NCBI RefSeq assembly: GCF_020320395.1 | Contig: NZ_JAEDAH010000024.1 | Coordinates: forward strand, 1 to 44,340 | Direction of reading: 5' to 3' | DNA: 44,340 nucleotides | From: Thalassolituus marinus | GTDB taxonomy: Bacteria > Pseudomonadota > Gammaproteobacteria > Pseudomonadales > Oceanobacteraceae | Part shown: positions 7,540 to 16,274 of the stretch, one piece after another | How the letters are laid out: the number at the start of each line of letters is the position of its first letter | Numbering within the stretch: the first letter of the stretch is position 1 | Notes under the pieces: model-generated | Database searches by the model: none | What the model was told of the DNA's origin: nothing | What the model saw: the letters and a program-made list of their open reading frames with translations, nothing else | Made by a program: the position numbers and the translations under genes

Positions 7540-8915
7540 GGCTGTCGATCCGTAATACCTTGCTGCTGTTGCTTATGTTCGTACTGCTGCTGGCCATTGG
7601 CCTGAACAGTCTGTTTGGCCATATGGTGGCGCGCCACGAAGTTAACGAGGTATTTGATGCCGAGCTGGCAGTGTCGGCCAAGCTGATTAAAGGTCTGCTC
7701 AATGAAAAAGATCTGATCGGTGATCTGCCGCGTATTGCCGAGGCCTTACAGGAATCCCTCGGCACAGTTCAGCCGGCGCAGCCCGAGCTGGAAGCCTATG
7801 AACGTACCCGTCTGATACAGGTCTGGCAACAGGATGGCAGTGAACTGATTTTCCGCTCACCGGGGGCACCGGAATACGCGCTGGCACCGATGCGTAAAGG
7901 CTTTTATCACCATGATGGCAAAAGCGGCGAGTGGGTGGTGTATGTCACCGACCTGCCGCAGGCCAACAGCTGGCTGATGGTGGGTGAATATCCCTATGCC
8001 CGTGCCGAAATTATTGATGAACTGGGGCAGGTCTTCGGGGTATCCGGTGTGATCGCCCTGATTATCTGTTCGCTGGTGGCGCTGACGGCGATCGATTACG
8101 GTCTTGGCCCACTGAAACAGCTGGGAGCGGTACTGCGTCGTCGTTCGCTGAATAATCTGCAGCCGGTTGATCTGGTGCGTACACCCAAAGAGCTGCGCCC
8201 GGTGGTGGAAGGCCTGAACCAGATGTTCGCGCGACTGTCTGCTGGCCTCGAACGTGAGCGCCGCTTTGTGGCCGACGCCGCCCATGAACTGCGCACGCCG
8301 TTGTCGGTGATTAAACTGCAGACCCAGCACCTGCAGGGGCTCGACTGTCACGATCTGAAAGAGGAACTGCAGCAGCTGGAGCAGAGCGCCGATCGCTCCG
8401 GCCGGGTGGTGGAACAGTTGCTACTGCTGGCTCGTCTGGATGAAGAGCAGAGTCCGCAGAAGGAGCAGCTGGATCTGGCAGAACTGTGCCGGCGGACGCT
8501 GGCCGAGTTGCACTTCAAGGCCGATAAGCAGGGCTGTGCGTTGGGGCTCGACAGTCAGCCGGAGCATATTCTGTTGCGCGCCAACGCCACTATGCTGGAA
8601 GTCGCCATTCGCAACCTGATTGAAAATGCGCTGCGCTATGCGCCGGGCAGTGCCGTGGATGTTGCGCTCAACGCCGACAGTCAGCAGGTAGAGCTGACTG
8701 TGCGCGATCATGGCCAGGGCGTCAGCGACAGCGAATTGCAGCGACTCAGCGAACGCTTCTACCGGGCAGGTGTAACCAGCCACGGTGGCGCGGGTCTTGG
8801 GCTCTCCATCGTCGCCCGTATTGCTGATGTGCACGGCGCGCGTTTGCGCCTGGCCAATCACCCGCAAGGCGGACTGCTGGTAACGCTGACCTTTGCACGA
8901 GGTGAGGGCGAGTAA
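7536..8915 (+). CDS. QseC/PmrB-like sensor histidine kinase
   Basis: A 459-residue inner-membrane kinase. TM1 spans about 8-28, a periplasmic sensor of roughly 135 residues follows, TM2 is about 166-186, then a HAMP segment, the H-box [13 protein letters not shown] with phospho-acceptor H250, an N-box (N-L-I-E-N-A-L-R-Y-A), and G1/G2 boxes (D-H-G-Q-G-V, G-G-A-G-L-G-L-S-I-V). The periplasmic domain resembles the two-component sensor N-terminal domain of QseC-type kinases. No obvious metal-binding cluster stands out, though a Lys-Gly-Phe-Tyr-His-His segment is present near residue 121. It is the last gene of the operon, followed by a terminator, so the signal it senses presumably relates to what the TlpA/DUF4266/DUF3570/ApbE proteins handle. 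Confidence 0.92.
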   Translation: MRLSIRNTLLLLLMFVLLLAIGLNSLFGHMVARHEVNEVFDAELAVSAKLIKGLLNEKDLIGDLPRIAEALQESLGTVQPAQPELEAYERTRLIQVWQQDGSELIFRSPGAPEYALAPMRKGFYHHDGKSGEWVVYVTDLPQANSWLMVGEYPYARAEIIDELGQVFGVSGVIALIICSLVALTAIDYGLGPLKQLGAVLRRRSLNNLQPVDLVRTPKELRPVVEGLNQMFARLSAGLERERRFVADAAHELRTPLSVIKLQTQHLQGLDCHDLKEELQQLEQSADRSGRVVEQLLLLARLDEEQSPQKEQLDLAELCRRTLAELHFKADKQGCALGLDSQPEHILLRANATMLEVAIRNLIENALRYAPGSAVDVALNADSQQVELTVRDHGQGVSDSELQRLSERFYRAGVTSHGGAGLGLSIVARIADVHGARLRLANHPQGGLLVTLTFARGEGE

Positions 8916-8950
8916 TGCACGGCTGATTGACCAGACCGCACAGGCATAAA

Positions 8951-8979
8951 AAAACGGAGCACAAAGCTCCGTTTTTTTA
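8951..8979. terminator. Bidirectional rho-independent terminator between the kinase gene and the YebC gene
   Basis: A 10-bp perfect stem AAAACGGAGC (8951-8960) pairs with 8966-8975 around a 5-base loop. A T run follows on the plus strand and an A run precedes, so it can serve both the kinase operon (plus) and the YebC-family gene (minus, stop at 9000). Confidence 0.88.
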
Positions 8980-8999
8980 TCTTCAGGATTCAACTGCAA

Positions 9000-9719
9000 T
9001 CAGCTGAATACACCGTTGTGGTAGATTTCCTGCACGTCTTCCAGGTCGTTCAGCAGACCCGCGAAGCGCTCGAACTGCGCCACATCGTCACCTTTAATCG
9101 GGTGTTCTGTGGTTGGCAGGTAAGTGATTTCTTCCACTTCAAATTCAATTTCACCGTTCAGCTCGTTCAGAGCCGTTTTGGTTTTGAAGAATTCAGTTGG
9201 TGGTACCAGCACGGTGATCATGCCGTCTTCACAGTCGATGTCAGAGACATCAACGTCGGCTTCCATCAGTGCTTCCAGTACTGGCTCTTCATCGTCACCG
9301 GCGAACACGAACATGGCGCGGTGATCGAACATATGAGACACCGAGCCCTGTGAACCCAGTTTGGCTTTGCACTTAGAGAACACGCCACGGATTTCACCGA
9401 AGGTACGGTTGTTGTTGTCAGTCAGGGCACTGATCAGCACCATGGCGCCACCAGGGGCAATGCCTTCGTACAGCGCTGGCTGGAAGTCTTCACCGCCGCT
9501 ACCGCTGGCTTTATCCAGCGCTTTCTCGATCACGTGGCTCGGCACCTGATCTTTCTTGGCGCGGTCGATCAGACTGCGCAGCGCCAGATTACCGGATGGA
9601 TCAGTACCACCGGCTTTTGCGGTCACGTAAATTTCACGACCGTATTTGGAATACACTTTGGTTTTTGCCGCGGCCGTTTTGGCCATGGATTCTTTTCGGT
9701 TCTGAAACGCTCTGCCCAT
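9000..9719 (-). CDS. YebC/PmpR-family protein of the YeeN type
   Basis: A 239-residue protein matching the YebC/TACO1 fold family throughout: the N-terminal M-G-R-A-F-Q-N-R-K block, '[20 protein letters not shown]', then '[20 protein letters not shown]', the [10 protein letters not shown] segment and the acidic C-terminal domain ending Y-H-N-G-V-F. The Y-S-K-Y-G-R-E-I-Y block matches E. coli YeeN better than YebC, which has a G-K-x-F-T-K block there. Family members have been described as transcriptional regulators and, more recently, as ribosome-associated factors that help translation of difficult sequences. It is monocistronic, with a shared terminator downstream. Confidence 0.92.
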   Translation of the reverse strand: MGRAFQNRKESMAKTAAAKTKVYSKYGREIYVTAKAGGTDPSGNLALRSLIDRAKKDQVPSHVIEKALDKASGSGGEDFQPALYEGIAPGGAMVLISALTDNNNRTFGEIRGVFSKCKAKLGSQGSVSHMFDHRAMFVFAGDDEEPVLEALMEADVDVSDIDCEDGMITVLVPPTEFFKTKTALNELNGEIEFEVEEITYLPTTEHPIKGDDVAQFERFAGLLNDLEDVQEIYHNGVFS

Positions 9720-9845
9720 GGGAATTGCTTCTTTGGCTGATTAACTGAAATTTAAGATCGCGCAGGATTGTACTCCCTGTCGACGCCAGTGTCTTGCCCA
9801 CGGCCTGCGCAGGGACCAACTGCTCTCATACTGTATTCGTAATTA

Positions 9846-9900
9846 GTTATAACCTTATTGCGAAATATTACTTATTGGTTATAACCACCTGCTCTAAAAT
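9846..9900 (+). promoter_or_regulatory. Candidate fadL-type promoter with two GTTATAACC operator-like palindromes
   Basis: GTTATAACC occurs at 9846-9854 and 9878-9886, 32 bp apart, about three helical turns. The second is part of the perfect palindrome GGTTATAACC (9877-9886). A -10 candidate TAAAAT (9895-9900) follows, with TTATTG at 9872 as a weak -35 at 17-bp spacing, so the second palindrome lies inside the promoter spacer. A GC-rich discriminator (GCCCGCC) follows. The placement suggests repression of the outer-membrane transporter gene that starts at 9944. The motif does not match the FadR or PsrA sites I know. Confidence 0.5.
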
Positions 9901-9943
9901 GCCCGCCACTTATCACAGAGACACTTACAGCGGAGTATTTGCT

Positions 9944-11191
9944 ATGTCCCAGGTTCTGCGAATCAGCAGCGCAATCGCACTGGCCGGTCTGGCCTTCAGT
10001 GCTCAGGCAACCAATGGTTACTTTACCCACGCAACCAGCGTGCGCGCCCAGGGAATGGCAGGAACTTCAATGGCACTGGCTCACGACAGCCTGAGTGCGG
10101 CGGTGAACCCGGCCGCTATCGCCAATCTGACCGCTGAGCAGCAGCTGGATGCGGGTGTGACTTACTTTAAACCAGAGCGTTCTGCAGAAATCAGCGGCAA
10201 CGGTTTTGGCATTGATGGCAGCTATGACGGTAACGACACAGAGGCTTTCTGGATGCCGGAACTGGGCTATGCGCGCAAGCACTCCGACGTGCTGAGCTAC
10301 GGTATTGCTCTGTACGGCAACGGCGGCATGAATACTGATTACGCCAATAACCCGTTTGCCAACTTCGGTGCACAGGGCAATGCTGGTGTGAATCTGGAAC
10401 AGATGTTTGTTACAGGTACCGTGGCATACCGCCTGAACGAACAGCATGCGCTGGGTCTGGGTGTCACCTGGGTGCGCCAGCAGTTTGAAGCAACAGGTAT
10501 TCAGCCGTTTGCTGGCATGTCACAGGATGGCAGTAAAGTATCTGATCAGGGTACCGACACCAGCACAGGCTGGGGCGTGAAACTGGGTTGGCAGGGGAAA
10601 GTGGCTGAAGGCGTCACTCTGGGCGCGAGCTGGTCGTCAGCGATTGATACTGATGCTTTTGATCGTTATGCCGGTCTGTTCGCTGAGAACGGTGGTTTCG
10701 ATATTCCGGAAAACTACGGTGCAGGTGTGGCATGGCAGGTTATTCCAGCGCTGACACTGGCGGCAGACTGGCAGTACATTGCCTACGGCAGCGTGCGTTC
10801 CATTGCCAACGAACTGAATGAAGGCGGCCCACTGGGCGCTGATAACGGCTCCGGTTTTGGTTGGGATGACATCAATGTTTATAAACTGGGTGCGGAATAT
10901 GCGCTGCAGCAAGGCCTGACCCTGCGTGCCGGTTTCAGCTACTGCGACCAGCCAATTCCGTCCAGCCAGACCTTTTTTAACATTCTGGCACCGGGCGTGA
11001 TTCAGAAGCACGCTTCTGTTGGTGCAAGCTACGCGGTTAACGCCAGCAACGAAGTATCTGTGGCATATACCCACGGCTTTGAAGAAACGGTAAAAGGCAG
11101 CAACTCTATTCCGACCAGCTTCGGTGGTGGTGAAGCCGATATCACTATGTTCCAGAATCAGCTGGCGCTGGGCTGGCAGGTGAAATTCTGA
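9944..11191 (+). CDS. FadL/OmpP1-family outer-membrane transporter
   Basis: A 415-residue beta-barrel that lets hydrophobic compounds (long-chain fatty acids, alkanes or aromatics) cross the outer membrane. A signal peptide ending A-Q-A (about 1-22) is followed by the FadL-type hatch sequence 'NGYFTHATSVRAQGMAGTSM', then A-L-A-H-D-S-L-S-A-A-V-N-P-A-A, and a C-terminal strand ending L-A-L-G-W-Q-V-K-F. I chose the ATG at 9944 (GGAG at 9932, and a proper signal peptide begins there); the longer open frame to 9794 is upstream leader. Substrate cannot be told from sequence, although the TNGYF start is common in hydrocarbon-degrading marine bacteria. It is monocistronic, with operator-like palindromes upstream and a terminator downstream. 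Confidence 0.92.
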   Translation: MSQVLRISSAIALAGLAFSAQATNGYFTHATSVRAQGMAGTSMALAHDSLSAAVNPAAIANLTAEQQLDAGVTYFKPERSAEISGNGFGIDGSYDGNDTEAFWMPELGYARKHSDVLSYGIALYGNGGMNTDYANNPFANFGAQGNAGVNLEQMFVTGTVAYRLNEQHALGLGVTWVRQQFEATGIQPFAGMSQDGSKVSDQGTDTSTGWGVKLGWQGKVAEGVTLGASWSSAIDTDAFDRYAGLFAENGGFDIPENYGAGVAWQVIPALTLAADWQYIAYGSVRSIANELNEGGPLGADNGSGFGWDDINVYKLGAEYALQQGLTLRAGFSYCDQPIPSSQTFFNILAPGVIQKHASVGASYAVNASNEVSVAYTHGFEETVKGSNSIPTSFGGGEADITMFQNQLALGWQVKF

Positions 11192-11203
11192 GGGGAGCCT
11201 GAA

Positions 11204-11323
11204 GCTGGAGGCTTGAAGCCAGAAGCTAAAAAAACGGGAGGTGCCAGCAATGGTATCTCCCGTTTTTGTTTGGGGCTGCTGTTGGTATTGCTTGCATCCA
11301 GCCTCTGGCTTCAAGCTTTCGGC
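11204..11323. repeat. Imperfect inverted repeat enclosing the fadL/gamma-CA terminator
   Basis: The arms are 11204-11226 and 11301-11323. They share a 13-bp exact inverted core (GCTTGAAGCCAGA in the left arm) with further partial matches outward. The arms enclose the terminator at 11231-11266, and the right arm abuts the stop codon of the carbonic anhydrase gene. It resembles the low-complexity AAGCTTGAAGCC-type intergenic repeats seen in many gammaproteobacteria; other copies are not visible here. Confidence 0.5.
11231..11266. terminator. Bidirectional rho-independent terminator
   Basis: AAAACGGGAG (11231-11240) pairs with CTCCCGTTTT (11257-11266), with T runs on both outer sides. It serves the FadL gene on the plus strand and the gamma-carbonic anhydrase gene on the minus strand. 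Confidence 0.85.
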
Positions 11324-11884
11324 TTACAACGGCTGATCGTAGCCTTCGGCAATATGTTTATCTTTTAAGCGCACATAGTTTCCAGCACCGTAGGTAAAGA
11401 AGCTGCGTTCCTTTTCGCTGATTGGCCGTGCGGCTTTGGCCGGGTTGCCTTTGTACAGGTAGCCGCTTTCCAGCACTTTGCCGGGGGTGACCACTGCGCC
11501 GGCGGCAACGATCACTTCGTCTTCGACGATAGCGCCGTCCATGATCATCGACTTCATGCCGATCAGTACGCGGTTGCCTATAGTGCAGCCGTGCAGCATG
11601 GCCTGGTGGCCGATGGTCACGTCGTCGCCGATGATCAGTGGATAGCCGCCGGGGTTGTAGTCGGACGCGTGGGTGATATGCAGCACACTGCCGTCCTGCA
11701 CACTGGTACGCGCGCCAATGCGGATGTGGTGCATGTCGCCACGGATCACGGCCAGTGGCCATACCGAGCAGTCATCGCCCAGTTCAACATCACCGATAAT
11801 CACGGCGGTGCGGTCTACAAATACGCGCTCGCCCAGTTTCGGGCTATGACCCTGATAGCTTCTTACATCTGACATACGATCCAA
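11324..11884 (-). CDS. Gamma-class carbonic anhydrase family protein (YrdA-like)
   Basis: A 186-residue left-handed beta-helix protein built from hexapeptide repeats (V-I-I-G-D-V, V-W-P-L-A-V, V-L-I-G-M-K, V-I-V-A-A-G). The family His ligands are visible: the H-I-T-H-A-S segment near residue 72 and the two in 'IGDDVTIGHQAMLHGCTIGN'. The C-terminal helix 'YVRLKDKHIAEGYDQPL' is also typical. YrdA-like members bind zinc, but many show little carbonic anhydrase activity. M1 or M4 (11875) could be the start. It is divergent from oligopeptidase A across about 120 bp. Confidence 0.92.
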   Translation of the reverse strand: MDRMSDVRSYQGHSPKLGERVFVDRTAVIIGDVELGDDCSVWPLAVIRGDMHHIRIGARTSVQDGSVLHITHASDYNPGGYPLIIGDDVTIGHQAMLHGCTIGNRVLIGMKSMIMDGAIVEDEVIVAAGAVVTPGKVLESGYLYKGNPAKAARPISEKERSFFTYGAGNYVRLKDKHIAEGYDQPL

Positions 11885-12003
11885 TTCCGGCTATATCATT
11901 GAATAAATGCCTATTTGACCCAATCTCTGTTCGAATAGCCACTGCACCTTGGCCATACGTCGTGACACAGGTGCGGCCATCGCCAATTACAATGGACGCT
12001 GAT

Positions 12004-14049
12004 ATGAGTAACCCGCTGTTAGAGACACACCTGCTGCCGCCGTTTTCCTCGATTAAGGCCGAGCATGTTAAACCCGCCATTGAGTCGCTGCTGAACCGTA
12101 ACCGTGAGCGCGTAAAGGCGCTGCTGGCGGAGGTGAGCGAGCCAGGCTGGGATAACTTTGTTGCACCGATGCAGCAGTGGGATGACGAGCTGAGCCAGGC
12201 CTGGTCGCCGGTGGGTCATCTGAATGGCGTGCTTAACAGCGATGAGTTGCGTGATGCTTACAATGCCTGTCTGCCGCTGCTGAGCCAGTACAGCACCGAG
12301 ATGGGTCAGAACAAAGCGCTGTGCGATATGTATAAAAAACTGCGCGACTCGGCTGCCTACGAGGCGATGTCAGTAGCGCAGAAGAAAGCCGTGGATAACG
12401 CGCTGCGTGATTTCCACCTGGCGGGTGTTGATCTGGCGGATGATAAGAAAGCGCGTTACGGCGAAATCCGTCAGCGTCTGTCGGCGCTGACCAGTAAGTT
12501 CGGCGAGAACGTGCTGGATGCCACCAACGCCTGGAGCAAATTGATTACCGATAAAGACGAGCTGGCTGGCCTGCCGGACAGCGCGTTAGGTCTGCTGGCT
12601 CAGCAAGCTGCCGCCAAAGAGCAGGAAGGCTATCTGCTGACGCTGGATTTTCCATCCTATATGCCGGTGCTGACCTACGGCGAAAACCGTCAGCTGCGCG
12701 AAGAAATGTACACCGCCTACGTCACTCGTGCGTCTGACCAGGGGCCGGATGCTGGTAAGTTCGATAACAGCGAACTGATGGGCGAGATTCTGGAGCTGCG
12801 TTTTGAGCTGGCTCAGCTGCTGGGCTTTGATTCCTACGCCAACTATTCTCTGGCCACCAAAATGGCGCAGTCGCCGGACGAGGTGCTGGGCTTCCTTAAT
12901 GATCTGGCGGCCAAAGCCAAGCCTCAGGCCGAGCGCGAGTTTGCTGAGCTGCAGGCATATGCTGCTGAACAAGGCTGTGCTGAGCTGAAACCGTGGGACG
13001 TCAGTTTCTACAGTGAGAAATTGCGTCAGGCCCGTTACAGCATTTCGCAGGAAGATATTCGCCCGTACCTGCCGGTGGATACCGTCATTAAGGGCATGTT
13101 TGAAGTGGTATCGCGCCTGTATGGCGTAGCGTTCGAAGAACAGAAGAGCTTTGACACTTACCATCCGGAAGCGCGCTTCTTTACCGTGAATAAAGACGGT
13201 GAGCAGATTGCCGCTTTCTACCTCGATTTATACGCCCGCGCGAAAAAGCGTGGCGGTGCCTGGATGGACGACTGTCGTGTGCGCCGTATGACGGTGGATG
13301 GCATTCAGCTGCCGGTGGCTTATCTGGTATGTAACTTCAGCCCGGCGGTGGGTGATACCCCGGCGCTGCTGACTCACGATGAAATGACCACCCTGTTCCA
13401 CGAGTTTGGTCACGGTCTGCATCATATGATGACGCAGATTGATGTACCGGATGTGTCCGGTATTAATGGCGTGGCATGGGATGCGGTTGAGCTGCCAAGT
13501 CAGTTTATGGAGAACTGGTGCTACGAGCCGGAAGCGCTGGCCTTCCTGTCTGGTCACTATCAGACTGGCGAGCCGCTGCCACAGGAACTGCTGGATAAAC
13601 TGCTGGCAGCCAAACACTTCCAGAGCGCGATGATGACCATGCGTCAGCTGGAATTCGCGCTGTTCGATTTCCGTCTGCATAACGAATTCCGCACAGACAA
13701 CCAGCTTGATGTGCAGGCACTGCTGAACGAAGTCCGGGCCGCAGTGACTGTGGTGCCGGTGGTGGATTTCAACCGCTTCCAGCACAGCTTTACCCACATC
13801 TTCGCCGGTGGCTATGCGGCGGGTTACTACTCCTACAAATGGGCCGAGGTACTCAGCGCCGATGCTTACTCGCGCTTTGAAGAGGAAGGCATTTTTAACC
13901 GTGAAACCGGCGAAAGCTTCCTGCGTGAAATCCTCAGTCAGGGCGGTTCGCGCGAAGCGGCCGTCCTGTTTGAGAACTTCCGTGGGCGCAAGCCATCAGT
14001 CGAGCCGCTGTTACGCCACTCGGGCATCATGGTGGAGGAAGTTGCCTGA
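12004..14049 (+). CDS. prlC: Oligopeptidase A (M3 zinc metallopeptidase)
   Basis: The 681-residue protein is close in length to E. coli PrlC and starts M-S-N-P-L-L-E-T-H-L-L-P-P-F like the family. The zinc motif is H-E-F-G-H, with H466 and H470, followed by the downstream Glu region (W-D-A-V-E-L-P-S-Q-F-M-E). It is a cytoplasmic enzyme that degrades oligopeptides, including cleaved signal peptides. An in-frame ATG at 11992 and upstream codons to 11899 exist, but family alignment favours 12004. The stop overlaps the next start (TGATG), so it is coupled to the YheV-type gene. Confidence 0.96.
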   Translation: MSNPLLETHLLPPFSSIKAEHVKPAIESLLNRNRERVKALLAEVSEPGWDNFVAPMQQWDDELSQAWSPVGHLNGVLNSDELRDAYNACLPLLSQYSTEMGQNKALCDMYKKLRDSAAYEAMSVAQKKAVDNALRDFHLAGVDLADDKKARYGEIRQRLSALTSKFGENVLDATNAWSKLITDKDELAGLPDSALGLLAQQAAAKEQEGYLLTLDFPSYMPVLTYGENRQLREEMYTAYVTRASDQGPDAGKFDNSELMGEILELRFELAQLLGFDSYANYSLATKMAQSPDEVLGFLNDLAAKAKPQAEREFAELQAYAAEQGCAELKPWDVSFYSEKLRQARYSISQEDIRPYLPVDTVIKGMFEVVSRLYGVAFEEQKSFDTYHPEARFFTVNKDGEQIAAFYLDLYARAKKRGGAWMDDCRVRRMTVDGIQLPVAYLVCNFSPAVGDTPALLTHDEMTTLFHEFGHGLHHMMTQIDVPDVSGINGVAWDAVELPSQFMENWCYEPEALAFLSGHYQTGEPLPQELLDKLLAAKHFQSAMMTMRQLEFALFDFRLHNEFRTDNQLDVQALLNEVRAAVTVVPVVDFNRFQHSFTHIFAGGYAAGYYSYKWAEVLSADAYSRFEEEGIFNRETGESFLREILSQGGSREAAVLFENFRGRKPSVEPLLRHSGIMVEEVA

Positions 14050-14345
14050 TGACTGAGTACACCCCAGCCAAACGTCCGCGCCGTTTTATTGCCGGCGCTG
14101 TCTGCCCTAAATGCAGCGAGATGGACCGTACGGTGATGTACAGCAATGATGATGGTGAAGAAGTTCGCGAGTGCATCAGTTGCGGTTTTAAGCAGACTAC
14201 GTCGGAGCAGGCCGCAGAAGACGCTGCCGCACAAGAACTGGTTACCCGGGTTACGCCGGACGGCAAGGCAATCCTGGATGAGGGTGAGCAGCCGCTGAAG
14301 ATTATTGGCTTGTCGTCCGCTACGGATGACAAATCGGTCACTTAA
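14049..14345 (+). CDS. yheV: YheV-family zinc-ribbon protein (DUF2387)
   Basis: A 98-residue protein with one treble-clef/zinc-ribbon domain: R-R-F-I-A-G-A-V-C-P-K-C (two Cys), then R-E-C-I-S-C-G-F-K-Q (two Cys). The R-R-F-I-A-G-A-x-C-P start is distinctive for YheV. The function is unknown. Overlap with prlC by one base fits the conserved prlC-yheV pairing in gammaproteobacteria. The C-terminal 40 residues are charged and probably flexible. Confidence 0.9.
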   Translation: MTEYTPAKRPRRFIAGAVCPKCSEMDRTVMYSNDDGEEVRECISCGFKQTTSEQAAEDAAAQELVTRVTPDGKAILDEGEQPLKIIGLSSATDDKSVT

Positions 14346-14418
14346 GGACTGAATCGCATATTGTCTTTGTAGGCCGAGTTTGTTTTTGATAAATTGACAG
14401 TTAAGTCAGCACTCTGGC

Positions 14419-14459
14419 ACCGGTCACCTGACGCATGGACGCGTCGGTGGCCGGTTTTG
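14419..14459 (+). terminator. Terminator of the prlC-yheV transcript
   Basis: A long stem (14419-14434 with 14441-14455, about 15 bp with one bulge) is followed by TTTTGTTT. It lies 75 bp after the yheV stop. The rest of the 238-bp gap before the next gene shows nothing else recognisable. Confidence 0.7.
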
Positions 14460-14583
14460 TTTCTGCTGTCTGCTTATCGTGATCGCGCTAATTTTCTGTT
14501 CCTCCCCCTGTGGCATGGCTATTCTTAGTCGGGGCCGATAGACTGCCCTGCGAACATAAAAGGCATGGAGCTGCTACCCCCTG

Positions 14584-16257
14584 ATGATTAAGGCATTACG
14601 TCACTGTGTTCTGATCCTGCAGATAATGCTGCTTAGCGGCTGTGCAACGTATGGTGCGGGGCTGAACGGAGCAATCAGCGATCTGCGTAAAGGCGATTTT
14701 CAGGCCTCAGAAAAAAAGATCACCCAGGAGCTTTCCCCTACCGGCAGCGACCGTCTGCTGTATCACCTGGAACTGGGTATGCTGCGCCATCTGGAAGGTC
14801 GCTACCAGGAAAGTAATGTGCTGCTTGAAAAAGCAGAACGCATCGCCGATGACCTCGAAACCCGCCGCATCTCTGACGAACTGGCGGTAATGATGACCAA
14901 CCCGCGTATGGGGAGCTATGCCGGTGCCGAATTTGAGCGGGTGTTCATCAACTTCTATAAATCCCTGAATTACATCGAACTGGCCGAGCAGTCGGTCACG
15001 CGTAATGAGCAGCTGGATAACCTCGAAGCCTCGCGGGTGGAAGCCCGCCGTCTGATTATCAAACTGAACGATATCAGTGATCGTAAGGGCAACTATAAGC
15101 AGAAGAAGGATAAGGACGAGGAAACGTTCTCTAAACTGCTGTCGGTGTTCAGCAAGCTGATGGGTAATCTGGTTAATAGTGATGACTGGCAGTATCGCGA
15201 TGACGCCATGGCGCATTATCTGGCCGGTCTCAGTTTTGAAATGAACCGCGAATACGATAACGCCCGCATCAGTTATCAGAAGGCTGCCGAGGCTTACGAA
15301 GGCGGCTACACGAAACAGTATTTTCTGGATGATGACACCATCCAGCAGGCCTGGTTTGATACCATTCGCATGATGCGCGATGGCGGTGGTTATGAGAACG
15401 AATGGCCTGAACTGGCGCAGAAGAAGCTGAATAAGCACTGGCAGAATGAGCTGGAGAAATGGCAGCGCCGTCAGACACAGCTGGTGGTAATCGAAGATAA
15501 GGGACTGGCACCACAGCGTAAGGAAATGAACCTCGAACTGTCGGTGAATCCGGGCCTGCGCTCGCTGCAGTTGCGCCCCTATCTGGTGGGTAACGACCGT
15601 GATGAGTTAGCCTGGTTTTATGTGTTGTACGCCGATAAAAATCTGACGCAGCTGGTGAGTGGCTACCTCAACATTACCCGCAGTACTTATCAGCCGGTTT
15701 TCTTTACCAAAACAGTACCGCTCGGCCCACTGTGGTATCAGGCAGAGCGCCTCGGCCTGACCGAAGCCATTGGCAATTCGTTGCGGGTCACTGTGCCGTA
15801 TTACGGCCGTTTACAGCAGCAGGGGCCATCAACGCTGCATGTCGATCATCAGAGTCTGCCGATGATACGTGCCTCCAGCCCCGCTATGATCGCGGTGCAG
15901 GAACAGCTGGTGAACGCTGGTGCTGATATCCGTTCGGCTCTTGCCCGTGCCGCGTTTAAGGCTCTCACGGCATTAACCACGGCTAAGGTCGCGGATAAAG
16001 AAAACGCCGGACTCTATGCCTTTGCCGGTAAGTTGCTGATGCAACTGACAGACGCCGCAGAAACCCGCAACTGGTTGCTGCTGCCAAATGATATTCGTAT
16101 TCGCCGGGTGCCGGTGGCACCGGGTGAACACCAGCTCGAGCTGGAATCTGCTTTATTAAAAGCCGGCCAGAAGGTACACCGCGAGGCGGTGACACTGGAG
16201 GACGGAGATATTCACCTGTGGCGTGTTCGTACACTGGATGGCGCGCCCGCTAAATAA
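14584..16257 (+). CDS. COG3014-family outer-membrane lipoprotein
   Basis: A 557-residue lipoprotein with lipobox L-S-G-C (Cys20). The first 250 residues are helical and TPR-like ('HLEGRYQESNVLLEKAERIA', 'LAGLSFEMNREYDNARISYQ'), and the C-terminal part is beta-rich. I recognise the COG3014 group, which is usually found with an LpoB-like lipoprotein and an LPP20 lipoprotein, as here. Its stop codon lies just before the lpoB leader (18 bp to the chosen lpoB start). The role is unknown; the context suggests a part in envelope or peptidoglycan maintenance. The start ATG has only a distant GGAG at 14567. Confidence 0.85.
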   Translation: MIKALRHCVLILQIMLLSGCATYGAGLNGAISDLRKGDFQASEKKITQELSPTGSDRLLYHLELGMLRHLEGRYQESNVLLEKAERIADDLETRRISDELAVMMTNPRMGSYAGAEFERVFINFYKSLNYIELAEQSVTRNEQLDNLEASRVEARRLIIKLNDISDRKGNYKQKKDKDEETFSKLLSVFSKLMGNLVNSDDWQYRDDAMAHYLAGLSFEMNREYDNARISYQKAAEAYEGGYTKQYFLDDDTIQQAWFDTIRMMRDGGGYENEWPELAQKKLNKHWQNELEKWQRRQTQLVVIEDKGLAPQRKEMNLELSVNPGLRSLQLRPYLVGNDRDELAWFYVLYADKNLTQLVSGYLNITRSTYQPVFFTKTVPLGPLWYQAERLGLTEAIGNSLRVTVPYYGRLQQQGPSTLHVDHQSLPMIRASSPAMIAVQEQLVNAGADIRSALARAAFKALTALTTAKVADKENAGLYAFAGKLLMQLTDAAETRNWLLLPNDIRIRRVPVAPGEHQLELESALLKAGQKVHREAVTLEDGDIHLWRVRTLDGAPAK

Positions 16258-16274
16258 TGACAAGGACTGGAATT

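Noticed and set aside
8421-8999. 192-codon minus-strand open frame over the end of the kinase gene
   Set aside because: It covers the conserved kinase ATP-binding region and the terminator and has no independent start signal.
9794-9943. 50-residue N-terminal extension of the FadL protein
   Set aside because: It would bury the signal peptide and cover the promoter and palindromes; the ATG at 9944 has a good ribosome-binding site.
14707-15438. 243-codon minus-strand open frame
   Set aside because: A shadow of the COG3014 lipoprotein gene; its sequence is a low-quality mix with no family resemblance.
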